64,000 bases of DNA from Paenibacillus lignilyticus (GTDB lineage Bacteria; Bacillota; Bacilli; Paenibacillales; Paenibacillaceae). The position numbers were made by a program, and so were the translations under genes. The DNA lies in NCBI RefSeq assembly GCF_017942085.1, contig NZ_JAGKSP010000002.1:806001-870000 (forward strand), in the 5' to 3' direction. Under the pieces are notes generated by a model. That model was given only the letters and a program-made list of their open reading frames with translations, was not told where the DNA came from and searched no databases. Numbering within the stretch: position 1 is the first letter of the stretch; the number at the start of each line of letters is the position of its first letter. Shown here in pieces: positions 52,721-60,938 of this stretch.

Positions 52721-54124
52721 CTATTTGCCTGTCAGTTTCTTGAGTTCGTTGTCTACATTCTTCTTCGCTTCATCCAGCAGCTTCTTCGGCTCGCCTTTCC
52801 CGTTTAGCGCCGCATCCGAAGCCTTGAATGTCTCATCCCACAATTTCTGACCTGCAGGGGTAACCGGACGGGTATGCGCGATTTCCATCAGACCGACGAA
52901 TACCTTCAATCTTTCTTTTTCCGTGATCTTGAGCTCCTCGTTCACTTTCGGCATCGCCGTTATATCGTTGCCTGCATCTGCGCGTTTCCCCCAGAGCAGC
53001 GTACCGTCGTAACCGGCGATGAATTTAAGCAGCTCCCATGATTCTTTCGGATGTTTAGCTCCCTTCGGCATGACCCACGACCAGCCGCCTGCCCAAGTGG
53101 TTTGCGCATATCCGTCTTCGGAAGGCATAGGCGCGACTCCCCATTCAAAGGTCGGTTTAACCTTGGCGTTACTGGTCAAATCGTTCAGGATCCAGTTGCC
53201 GTCGAACACGAATCCGACTTTGCCTGTCCAGAACGGGTTGATTCCCGTTTTGCCCATTACGTCATTGAACTTGTTGATTTTAGCCATGTCGTACTTCTTC
53301 GCATAGCCGGCCATCCACTCCAGTGCTTTCACGATCTGCGGATCGTTTGGCGTTAACTCCTCACCCTTTGCCCATTCTCCGCCGAAGTTCCAGCCTTGCG
53401 TATATAGGAAGCCTTGATTCATCCATGGAATAAAGCCGACTTGTTCGTATCCGCTGCTCGTTTTCTTAAAGATCTTCTCTGCTGCCGCATCAAGCTCGCT
53501 GATCGTAGTCGGCGGCTTCTCCGGATCAAGGCCTGCTTCTTTCATCAATGTTTTGTTGTAATACATCGCGCGGTTATCCGTGCCGAACGGCATCGCATAT
53601 AGCTCGCCTTTATAATTGCCTTCAGCCCAGACGCTCGGATAATAATCGTCTGCGCTTACTTCGCCATCGATTTCAAGGTAGGGATTCAAGCTCTCCAGCG
53701 AGCCTTTTGCCGCCCAAGCGCCTGCCATGAAACGATCAAGAAGCGCTACGTCCGGCGGCGTGCCTCCGGCAATCAATGTCGTTAATTTCTCGATTCCTTG
53801 CTCGGCAATGTATTTCACTTTAATATTCGGATGCTGCTTCTCAAATTCGCTGAGTACGATCTTCGTGTAATCCGTCTGGAACTTGCCGCCCCAGCCCCAG
53901 AAATCGAGTGTTACTTTCTCACCGCTGTCTTGGCTTGCCGTATTGTCCGGGCTTTCCGTATTGTCAGGACTTGTTGTTGTCGATGCGTTGTTCGCCTCGG
54001 TTGTGTTCGTGGTGTCCGTTCCATTCTCTCCATTCGTTCCCCCGCAGCCTGTCAATACCAAACTTACCGAAAGTGCAGCAATGAAAAACTTAATCATGCC
54101 CGGTTTCAAAGCTAGAGCCTCCAT
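52721..54124 (-). CDS. extracellular solute-binding lipoprotein, family 1
   Basis: A 467-residue sugar-binding lipoprotein. The signal peptide ends in the lipobox VLTGC (Cys near residue 27), followed by an Asn/Thr/Ser-rich linker and a family-1 binding domain (LDFWGWGGKFQ, AGGTPPDVALLDRF, GSLESLNPY, WVMPKGAKHPKESW). It is the first gene of the 11-gene operon, preceded by a cre box and a direct repeat. It is clearly a paralogue of the anchored binding protein at 54308-55717. GGAGGAGACAAGCGT precedes the ATG. Confidence 0.9.
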   Translation of the reverse strand: MEALALKPGMIKFFIAALSVSLVLTGCGGTNGENGTDTTNTTEANNASTTTSPDNTESPDNTASQDSGEKVTLDFWGWGGKFQTDYTKIVLSEFEKQHPNIKVKYIAEQGIEKLTTLIAGGTPPDVALLDRFMAGAWAAKGSLESLNPYLEIDGEVSADDYYPSVWAEGNYKGELYAMPFGTDNRAMYYNKTLMKEAGLDPEKPPTTISELDAAAEKIFKKTSSGYEQVGFIPWMNQGFLYTQGWNFGGEWAKGEELTPNDPQIVKALEWMAGYAKKYDMAKINKFNDVMGKTGINPFWTGKVGFVFDGNWILNDLTSNAKVKPTFEWGVAPMPSEDGYAQTTWAGGWSWVMPKGAKHPKESWELLKFIAGYDGTLLWGKRADAGNDITAMPKVNEELKITEKERLKVFVGLMEIAHTRPVTPAGQKLWDETFKASDAALNGKGEPKKLLDEAKKNVDNELKKLTGK

Positions 54125-54179
54125 ACGCTTGTCTCCTCCTATTAACTCGTTTTACTGAATATTCGCTACACGTTCTCAG

Positions 54180-54193
54180 TGTAAACGCTTTTA
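54180..54193 (+). promoter_or_regulatory. cre box of the 11-gene operon
   Basis: TGTAAACGCTTTTA matches 13 of 14 positions of the CcpA-site consensus. It lies 56 bases before the start of the first gene, so it should allow glucose repression of the whole operon. Confidence 0.6.
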
Positions 54194-54220
54194 TTTCCGG
54201 TCGTAACGAGACAGCTTTTG

Positions 54221-54250
54221 CATTTGGTGTACTATTTTGACTTCATTTGG
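54221..54250 (-). promoter_or_regulatory. direct repeat, candidate AraC-type regulator site
   Basis: CCAAATG occurs twice, 23 bases apart (54221-54227 and 54244-54250 on the plus strand as CATTTGG), about 100 bases before the operon start and just upstream of the cre box. AraC-type regulators bind such direct repeats two helical turns apart. A related AATACACCAAAT lies at the regulator gene's own leader near 59368. Confidence 0.4.
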
Positions 54251-54260
54251 TTTTTTAAGT

Positions 54261-54296
54261 AAAAAAAAGAGAGGCTATCTCGTTCGATAGACTCTC
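54261..54296 (-). terminator. rho-independent terminator after the anchored binding protein
   Basis: GAGAGTCTATC pairs with GATAGCCTCTC on the minus strand, followed by T8. It separates the sensing triad from the transport operon. Confidence 0.9.
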
Positions 54297-54307
54297 CGTT
54301 CAATTGT

Positions 54308-55717
54308 TTATAACGTGTTAGGCTCCGGATGCTCCGTCTTGCTGCGTTCCTCGGACTTCACTTCAATCATGTGAGCATCGAGTCGTCGCTTCAATTCAGA
54401 CAGCAGCGCTTTCGGCTCCCCTTGCAAATTGACAGCCAGCTTCTGCACCAGGTACAGCTCTTCCCACATGTAACCGCCTATCGGCGATACCGGACGAATA
54501 TAAGCATGCTCAAGCAGATTGACGAATACCTCCAGGTTACTCTTCTTGTCCAAGCCCAACTTCTTGTTCACTTCCGGAATGCTGCTCAGATCATAGGTTT
54601 GGCCGCGGCCTGCCCACAGAAACCCTCCTTCTTTCCCCGCCGCATATTTGATAAACCGCCAAGCTTGTTCTTTGTGCTTGGCTCCTTTGGGCATGGCGAA
54701 CGACCAACCTCCTGCCCAAGTCACCGCTTGGTCGCCTTGCTCGGTAGGCATCGGCGCAATGCCCCATTCGAAATTCACGTCATCCATATCGTTAAGCAGC
54801 CAATTGCCTTCATAAATGAAGCCGACCTTGCCGGATGTGAATGGATTTGCGCCGGACTGCCTGATCGCATCCGAGAAGCTTGCCAGCTTCTTCGCGTCGT
54901 ACTTCTTGGCATAACCCTGCATCCACTCCAATGCTTTGATGTTCTCGGGATCGCTCGGTGTCAACTCTCCATTCTTCTCCCATTGACCGCCGAAATTCCA
55001 GCCATGCGCATATAAGAAGCCTTGTGCCATCCAAGGGACAAAACCCACTTGCTCGTAAGTGCCCTTTTTATTTTGGATGAACATTTTCTCCGCCATGGCA
55101 TCTAGCTCGGCAATCGTCGTCGGCGGCTTATTGGGATCAAGGCCGGCTTCTTCCATCATCGTTTTATTGTAAAGCATCGCTCGGCTGTCCACGTTCCATG
55201 GCAGGGCGAACGTTTTATTGTTATATTGCGTTTCCGGCCATATGTTCCGATAGTAGATCCGAGCCATGTCATCGCGAATCACATCGCTCGACAAATCCTC
55301 CAAAGCGCCCATCGCTGCCCATTCGCTGACCAGGAAACGGTCGATCATGGCGACATCCGGTGCTCTGCCTCCTGCAATTGCCGTTAGCAGTTTATCGGAT
55401 GCCTGCGAATTATCCGAATTCTCGACAAACCTCATTTTGACCTTGATATCCGGGTTCGCCTTCTCGAACGGCACGACGACCGTATCGTGAAATTCCTGCT
55501 GAAATCCCCCTCCCCAGGGGAACCAGAAGCTTATCGTTACGGGGGCGCTGCCATGCTTTACGTTGCTTTTGGAATCGCGCTGCGAATCCGTCAGCCCCGA
55601 AATGGCTTCCGAACTTAATCTGGTCCCTTTGATAAATAAGGTACTCGACATGATGACGATGATCATGAGGGCAAGCATGAACGAAACAAGCTTCTTATGG
55701 CTTAAAAGCATTTTCAT
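54308..55717 (-). CDS. membrane-anchored solute-binding protein, probable co-sensor
   Basis: A 469-residue family-1 binding protein that is a paralogue of the lipoprotein at 52721-54124 (shared TISFWFPWGGGFQ, GGRAPDVAMIDRF, SFAMPKGAKHKEQAW patterns) but lacks a lipobox cysteine: its N-terminal hydrophobic segment (about 10-30) seems an uncleaved anchor or ordinary signal. It follows the sensor kinase gene on the same strand and is cut off from the transport operon by a terminator. This suggests it presents the sugar to the kinase, as in known binding-protein/kinase/regulator triads; that role is inferred. Confidence 0.82.
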   Translation of the reverse strand: MKMLLSHKKLVSFMLALMIIVIMSSTLFIKGTRLSSEAISGLTDSQRDSKSNVKHGSAPVTISFWFPWGGGFQQEFHDTVVVPFEKANPDIKVKMRFVENSDNSQASDKLLTAIAGGRAPDVAMIDRFLVSEWAAMGALEDLSSDVIRDDMARIYYRNIWPETQYNNKTFALPWNVDSRAMLYNKTMMEEAGLDPNKPPTTIAELDAMAEKMFIQNKKGTYEQVGFVPWMAQGFLYAHGWNFGGQWEKNGELTPSDPENIKALEWMQGYAKKYDAKKLASFSDAIRQSGANPFTSGKVGFIYEGNWLLNDMDDVNFEWGIAPMPTEQGDQAVTWAGGWSFAMPKGAKHKEQAWRFIKYAAGKEGGFLWAGRGQTYDLSSIPEVNKKLGLDKKSNLEVFVNLLEHAYIRPVSPIGGYMWEELYLVQKLAVNLQGEPKALLSELKRRLDAHMIEVKSEERSKTEHPEPNTL

Positions 55718-55785
55718 CGTGACCTACATCCTCTCTTCCATTCTCGCGAAATCAGTTACTTCCACTGCCCTATTGCTTCGAGCGT

Positions 55786-57567
55786 TCAGCCGGCATGTTT
55801 GTTTTGATTTCTCTTGGTGAGCGGGATCGTCATCATGACTTCGGTGCCAACGCCAAACTTGCTTTGTATCTCGATTCCATATTGAGCGCCGTAAGCGATA
55901 TGAATCTGCGAATTAATGTTCCGCAAGGCGAAATTATTGTATTCTTCGGACCCTTTGCCGCCCAGAATCAGCTGCAGATCGGAAAGCTTGTCTGCCGCAA
56001 TTCCCGCGCCATCATCCGTTACCTTAAACTTCAGGCAGTCGTCTTCATGGATAAAAGCGACATCAAGCCGGCCTTTACCCGACTTTTTCTCCAGCCCATG
56101 ATAGATCGCGTTCTCCACAAGCGGTTGGAAAATGTATTTCAACACCGTATACTTCTCAAGCGAATCGTCTACATGCAAATGAAGCGAAAACTTGTCCTGA
56201 TAGCGAATCTTCTGGATCATGATATAGCTGTCCAGCAGCTGTACGACCTCGCTGACGGATACCTCATCCCTGCCTTCGTTCAAGCTGACCCGCAAATACT
56301 TGGACAATCCGAATATCATCGTACTAATGTCGTCCACCTTGTGAATACGGGCAATCCAATGAATCGAATCCAGGGTATTGTATAGGAAATGAGCATTAAT
56401 CTGAGAACCCAGCATCTTGAGCTGAAGCCCCTGCTCAAGCAGCTTCTGCACGTAGAGTTCATTAATCAATTCCTTGATGCGTGCGACCATTCGGTTAAAA
56501 TGAGTGAACAGATAGCCAAATTCATCCTCGCGCTTGTCTTCGATGCGAGCGTCGAAATCACCGTTTTCGGCTCTGCGCATGGCACGGATCATCTTCTGGA
56601 GCGGCCGATGGACCGTCGAAGCAATAAAGATTGCGAGCAAGATGCCGATGCAGGCGAACGCCAGCCCAAGAGAAAGGATATACCACCGCAAACTGCCTGC
56701 TTCCTTTATTAAATCGGCGCCAAGCAGCATGCCAACCAGCGTCCAATTACTCGACTCCAAGCGATTGTAAACAACCAGCATCTGCTCCCCGTCCATGGGC
56801 GTGCTGATTATCCCTTGATTCTCGTCCCCCAGCGGAACACCAAGCATGCTAGAGAGGCGGTTCCCATCCTTATCTCCAATGATCTCCCCTTCTGCATCGA
56901 CAATGACATTCATGCCCGATCCGTTGTAATCGATTTCCGACAGAATCTCGATGATCTCCGTCGGATCGATTTCATAGACGAGCACGCCAATGATTTCGCC
57001 GCGGGTCGTAAAGGTTTTCTCCGCTCGGCCAAAGCTGAATACCGGATTAGTGTCGCCGCTTCTAATGAGGGAAGGACGGATGCCAAAATATACGACCTCG
57101 CCGTCAGCCTCCCGAATTTGCTTATACCAGTCTTCCTCCATAAAGTTATTCGAGTAAGCATTATACGCGGGAAAAGAAGTCTTGGGCGAATAATGATAGG
57201 AGAAGCCCTTCTCGCCCAGCAAATAGATATCATTGACGTCGTTTCTTGAATTCACCAGATTCGATAGAAAAGCCGTATTCGCATCATTATTCCGGATCTG
57301 CTCTGTCTCATTCGGGAACTTTCCGATCAGCTGTTTCTGAATCTCCTCGTTGCCAACGACCTGAAGGGAACGATCCTCGTATCCTTCCAAGAGATTATCG
57401 ATCCGTTTGCTCATCTGCTGCACGTTCTGAAGCGCCATTCCACCGATTTTGTTCTCCATCAGCTCAGCGGATTTATCATAGAAGAGATAGCCCATCACGG
57501 TAATAATAATCAGCACGCTGGCTACGAATAACACAAACACTTTCACCCCCACAGTAGGGAGCTTCAA
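55786..57567 (-). CDS. sensor histidine kinase (YesM-like)
   Basis: A kinase of about 593 residues with a membrane helix at 9-30, a Cache-type extracellular domain (about 35-290), a second helix near 295-315, HAMP, the His_kinase block with phosphorylated His in SQINAHFLYNTLDS near residue 385, and an HATPase domain (NAIYHGL, DDGAGI). The first start codon is doubtful: the TTG at 57567 has no spaced ribosome site, while AGGGATTTCATC lies eight bases before an in-frame ATA at 57588. It follows the response-regulator gene by 38 bases. Confidence 0.85.
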   Translation of the reverse strand: MKLPTVGVKVFVLFVASVLIIITVMGYLFYDKSAELMENKIGGMALQNVQQMSKRIDNLLEGYEDRSLQVVGNEEIQKQLIGKFPNETEQIRNNDANTAFLSNLVNSRNDVNDIYLLGEKGFSYHYSPKTSFPAYNAYSNNFMEEDWYKQIREADGEVVYFGIRPSLIRSGDTNPVFSFGRAEKTFTTRGEIIGVLVYEIDPTEIIEILSEIDYNGSGMNVIVDAEGEIIGDKDGNRLSSMLGVPLGDENQGIISTPMDGEQMLVVYNRLESSNWTLVGMLLGADLIKEAGSLRWYILSLGLAFACIGILLAIFIASTVHRPLQKMIRAMRRAENGDFDARIEDKREDEFGYLFTHFNRMVARIKELINELYVQKLLEQGLQLKMLGSQINAHFLYNTLDSIHWIARIHKVDDISTMIFGLSKYLRVSLNEGRDEVSVSEVVQLLDSYIMIQKIRYQDKFSLHLHVDDSLEKYTVLKYIFQPLVENAIYHGLEKKSGKGRLDVAFIHEDDCLKFKVTDDGAGIAADKLSDLQLILGGKGSEEYNNFALRNINSQIHIAYGAQYGIEIQSKFGVGTEVMMTIPLTKRNQNKHAG

Positions 57568-57605
57568 CTTTCCAATGAGTGGCCGTATGATGAAATCCCT
57601 CGCTT

Positions 57606-59270
57606 CTAGGCGCCGTAGTTTCGAAATTGGGCAGGGGTGATCCCTTCCGATTCCTTAAAGGTTTTGACAAAATGACGAAAGTCTTTATAGCCTACCGATT
57701 CCGCAATCTCGTAAATCTTAAGCGGCGTCTGCTCGAGCAGCTCTTTCGCTTTCGCAACTCGAATGCGAATGAGATAGCGGCTCAGCGTTTCGCCAACCTC
57801 AGCGTGAAATACCCTGCTGAAATAGGACGGATTCATATAGATCGTTTCGGCGACTTTATTGAGGCTGATGCCATGATGGTAATTATCGTGTATGTAGCGC
57901 AGGGCGATCTCGATTGTATTGCGCTGCCCGGATCCGGACGGAGCTCTGTCTCTTTTCAGAAAGGCACTGATTATCGCATTCTTCCAATTAGCAAGCGTAC
58001 AGCGGTACAGCTCTAGCTTCTGTTGATGGGTAACGATGCTTGCTTCCGCATGCTCTCTCGCCAAGAACAGCTCTTGCCATTTGGATAGGAGTGCTCCGAT
58101 ATACATGTTCATCTCACATCTAACGGCAAGGGCGGACGTCTGCTTAACAAGCTCTTGAATGAGCGCTGTCTGCTGGTCAAGCAGATCGGTCAGTTTTCCT
58201 TCGTCCTTCAGCTTAATGGTATGAAGAATACGATTCATCCACGCCGCATCGAGAGCCTCGGCTTTCATCGCAATGGAAGGTACGCCGGCGGTAAACAAGA
58301 CCGTTTGTTTTCCTATAGCGGCTCCGACATCCGAACCCGCAGGACCATAAACAAGACCAGGACCGTTTATTACATATTTCGCACTGTTTGTAAGCGCTTC
58401 CCTAAAAGCGAAAACCAGTTGTTTACTCTCTCCCGTGCTGCTGATGCCAATGCTGATTTGAATGCCCAGTACTTCAAGCGCGCCTTCAATAACCAGCTCT
58501 GCGCAGCGGTATGCTTCCCTATCCGGGTTAGCCGTCTCCTTCTCCCAAGAGATCATAAGCGCTACATCCGCATACTCATTCTCTTGCAATAGACAGGCCG
58601 CGCATGATAGGCCCGCTTCATGGAAGACCTCCTCCATGAGCTTTCCAAGCGCGTATCTTAGCAGGGAACAGTCTCTCTCGCACATGTCCCGCTCCCCCCA
58701 ATCATGGACAACGGCAGACAGAACAAGAAGTCGATTCGGGTTCAAATCAATTCGAAGCGCCTTCCATGTAGACATTACATCCTGATCTGTCATGGGCTGG
58801 GTCAAACACATTTCCAAGTGCTTCTGCCGGGCAAGGGGCAAGCTCTCTCTGACACGACCCGAAAGCTCCTCCAGCCGGAAGACGAGCTCTCTCTGTTTCA
58901 AAATCTCGTAAATGCATCGCTCAATAATCTCCATGAGCACCTTTTCCTCAATGGGCTTGAGAATATAATCGAAGGCACCCAGCTTCACTGCTTTCTGGGC
59001 ATAAACGAAGTCACTAAACCCGCTGATAAATATAACCTTTATGTCCAAGCCTCTTCGCTCGATTTCCTCGATTAATTCCATTCCGTCCATGGTGGGCATT
59101 CTTATATCAGAGATGATGATGTCCGGAACATTCGAATCGATCAGCTTCAGCGCCTCGCATCCGTCCTCGGCATCGCCGATGAATCGAATGCCGTGCGAGC
59201 CCCAGTCGATCGTCTGTTTCAATCCTTCACGAATCCAGCGCTCATCATCAACGACCATCAGTTTTATCAC
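57606..59270 (-). CDS. AraC-type response regulator (YesN-like)
   Basis: A 554-residue response regulator. The receiver domain has the acidic pocket VVDDE, phospho-acceptor D in IIISDIRMP near residue 55 and K in ILKPIEE; the C-terminal AraC-type helix-turn-helix pair is at about 450-554 (ISLNKVAETIYMNPSYFSRVF). I chose the GTG at 59270, seven bases after AGGGGG, so that the protein begins at the receiver strand. It is the first gene of the triad with kinase and anchored binding protein and is the likely activator of the 11-gene operon. Confidence 0.88.
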   Translation of the reverse strand: MIKLMVVDDERWIREGLKQTIDWGSHGIRFIGDAEDGCEALKLIDSNVPDIIISDIRMPTMDGMELIEEIERRGLDIKVIFISGFSDFVYAQKAVKLGAFDYILKPIEEKVLMEIIERCIYEILKQRELVFRLEELSGRVRESLPLARQKHLEMCLTQPMTDQDVMSTWKALRIDLNPNRLLVLSAVVHDWGERDMCERDCSLLRYALGKLMEEVFHEAGLSCAACLLQENEYADVALMISWEKETANPDREAYRCAELVIEGALEVLGIQISIGISSTGESKQLVFAFREALTNSAKYVINGPGLVYGPAGSDVGAAIGKQTVLFTAGVPSIAMKAEALDAAWMNRILHTIKLKDEGKLTDLLDQQTALIQELVKQTSALAVRCEMNMYIGALLSKWQELFLAREHAEASIVTHQQKLELYRCTLANWKNAIISAFLKRDRAPSGSGQRNTIEIALRYIHDNYHHGISLNKVAETIYMNPSYFSRVFHAEVGETLSRYLIRIRVAKAKELLEQTPLKIYEIAESVGYKDFRHFVKTFKESEGITPAQFRNYGA

Positions 59271-59797
59271 TTTATTGCCCCCTTCGATCAAACGTCCCAC
59301 ATCTAAGCGGACTTTGACTCTCATATTACCGAAGCAGGGGAAGTAATTTAAGGTTGTTATTTTTGGATTTGGTGTATTATTTTTACCTAGCATGATTCTT
59401 CCGCATAAGTTCCTTAAATTGAAATAATCCCCATCACATTATTATACAATAACATTACAAAGAGGTCGTTATTTGTCGGAATCTTGAAGTGTTCTTTAGC
59501 GAAAACTAAGCACAAAAAGGCCAACCCGGGGTAAGTACCTGGTTGACCTAACATAGCTTTCAATGCTATTTTCCGCGGAATGCTAAGCAATCCCTATTGG
59601 GTTCTTGAACAACGTGTCTGCATGATCGCTCAGGCTCTGCTATGAATTAACCAATTTTTTCTGTGCATAATAACGCCATGATGACTCATGTCCGACTTCT
59701 ATGAATCAGCCGGATTTTATTTCATTTACGCGTATGTCCCGCTTTTGTTTGTACTTACCCGCTTCAGAAAAACAGGAAAATCCTCGTGAATAAATCC
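59271..59797. other. intergenic stretch with one orphan terminator
   Basis: No gene is supported here. It contains a TATAAT (minus strand, 59441-59446) without a good -35, the leader copy of the AATACACCAAAT motif near 59368, and the terminator at 59512. Two short CTATGAAT repeats occur near 59640 and 59699. Confidence 0.4.
59512..59549 (-). terminator. rho-independent terminator
   Basis: AGGTCAACC pairs with GGTTGGCCT on the minus strand and is followed by TTTTTG. It stands about 250 bases after the EcsC-like gene. Confidence 0.7.
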
Positions 59798-60607
59798 TCA
59801 ACCCTCGCTCAATTTCTCCAGTATTCTACGCTTCCGGTACATCATTTTGCCTGTTTCGGCGACATCCTGTAAGGTCGATCGGTTCAGATAAGCTCCGAAT
59901 AACATACCTGCGATCGGAATCATCTGGAACAGCTTTTTCCAGCCGAAATTGTCTCTGTACGTGAGCATGACCTCGCGCCAGCCTTGCAGCTGGGACATGA
60001 CCTGACCGCTCCGTTCACCGGATTGGAACACGGCGAGATCATCCAGAATCGCTTTCTTGCCGACGATATCGGCGGAGGAAAACTGCAAGCATTTGACGAT
60101 AAAGACCCGCTCTGTCTGTTCGGTCGGGTCATAGCCGTAGCTGATCGCAACCTCCTGCAATGCCTTCAGAGAAATGCCGAGCAGGAGCGGAATGTCGATG
60201 GCAAGCGTGAAAATCCCGCCGAATCCCGTTGTCGCACCTTGCACCGTCGCCGTCTTGCTGCCGGATTGGATAATGCGATCGGCCATCTCATCCATTCGAC
60301 TTAGCGGAAGATGACCGATTCGATCTAAGGCAACGGCCTCATCCCGCTCTGCATTCGGGAAAAATTTGCGGTACATCTGCTCCTTGCTGATCAGATATCG
60401 ACCGCCGCTCTGGACATAGCTTCCGAGCTCATCGAGCGCAGTTCCGATTTTATCCTGAATGAACTTTGGCGTGATTCGGTCCAAGATCGCAAAGGGCAGC
60501 CTGCCGAGCTTCTCCCAGAAGAAAAGCCCTTTCTGATCTTGCTCCCATCGTTCAATTTGCTTTAATTCCGTTCTTAAATATTCTGCCGTTTCTATATTCG
60601 TCATCAT
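59798..60607 (-). CDS. EcsC family protein
   Basis: A 269-residue EcsC-family protein. The ATG pair at 60607 has GAGGTG eight bases upstream; the open frame continues to 61099 but overlaps the next gene and is not family-like. The helical N-terminal part (IETAEYLRTELKQIERWEQDQKG) and the glycine-rich amphipathic helix (TATVQGATTGFGGIF) are family features. EcsC was named from the Bacillus Ecs transporter operon, but function in other contexts is unknown. It has no close operon partner. Confidence 0.8.
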   Translation of the reverse strand: MMTNIETAEYLRTELKQIERWEQDQKGLFFWEKLGRLPFAILDRITPKFIQDKIGTALDELGSYVQSGGRYLISKEQMYRKFFPNAERDEAVALDRIGHLPLSRMDEMADRIIQSGSKTATVQGATTGFGGIFTLAIDIPLLLGISLKALQEVAISYGYDPTEQTERVFIVKCLQFSSADIVGKKAILDDLAVFQSGERSGQVMSQLQGWREVMLTYRDNFGWKKLFQMIPIAGMLFGAYLNRSTLQDVAETGKMMYRKRRILEKLSEG

Positions 60608-60938
60608 GGAGTGGACACCTCGTCTGGAATTTTTCTTTTGCCATACATACTGTAAAAAGCACCGCGACGTTTCAACTTTATTCATACCACATCCATTGGC
60701 CCACTTCCTAATTATCCAACTAACATAAATATGTAACACTAATCTAAGCTGCTGCACATAGAAACAGGCCGCCCGAGAAAGCGTCGGCAGCCACTTATCT
60801 TGTCTATGCTTCATGAACATAACTTTAACGGTTGCCCGCATGGCTATTTGCTGAAAATAAGCCTTTTTACGGAGGAACGCGACAAACTCGACACACTCTA
60901 AGGCTGCCGGCGATTGGCAGCCTGTTCTCATTAGGGAT
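60608..60938. other. intergenic stretch
   Basis: No gene is supported. The open minus frame in this region has no ribosome site or family pattern. A hairpin at 60901-60922 is the only structure seen. Confidence 0.4.
60901..60922 (-). terminator. hairpin after the serine hydrolase gene, weak terminator
   Basis: AGGCTGCC pairs with GGCAGCCT; the following minus-strand sequence is only mildly T-rich (TTAGAGT). Confidence 0.4.

Noticed and set aside
58387..58400. Extra cre box TGTAAGCGCTTCCC
   Set aside because: It lies inside the response-regulator coding sequence, far from a start, and lacks the final CA; probably chance.
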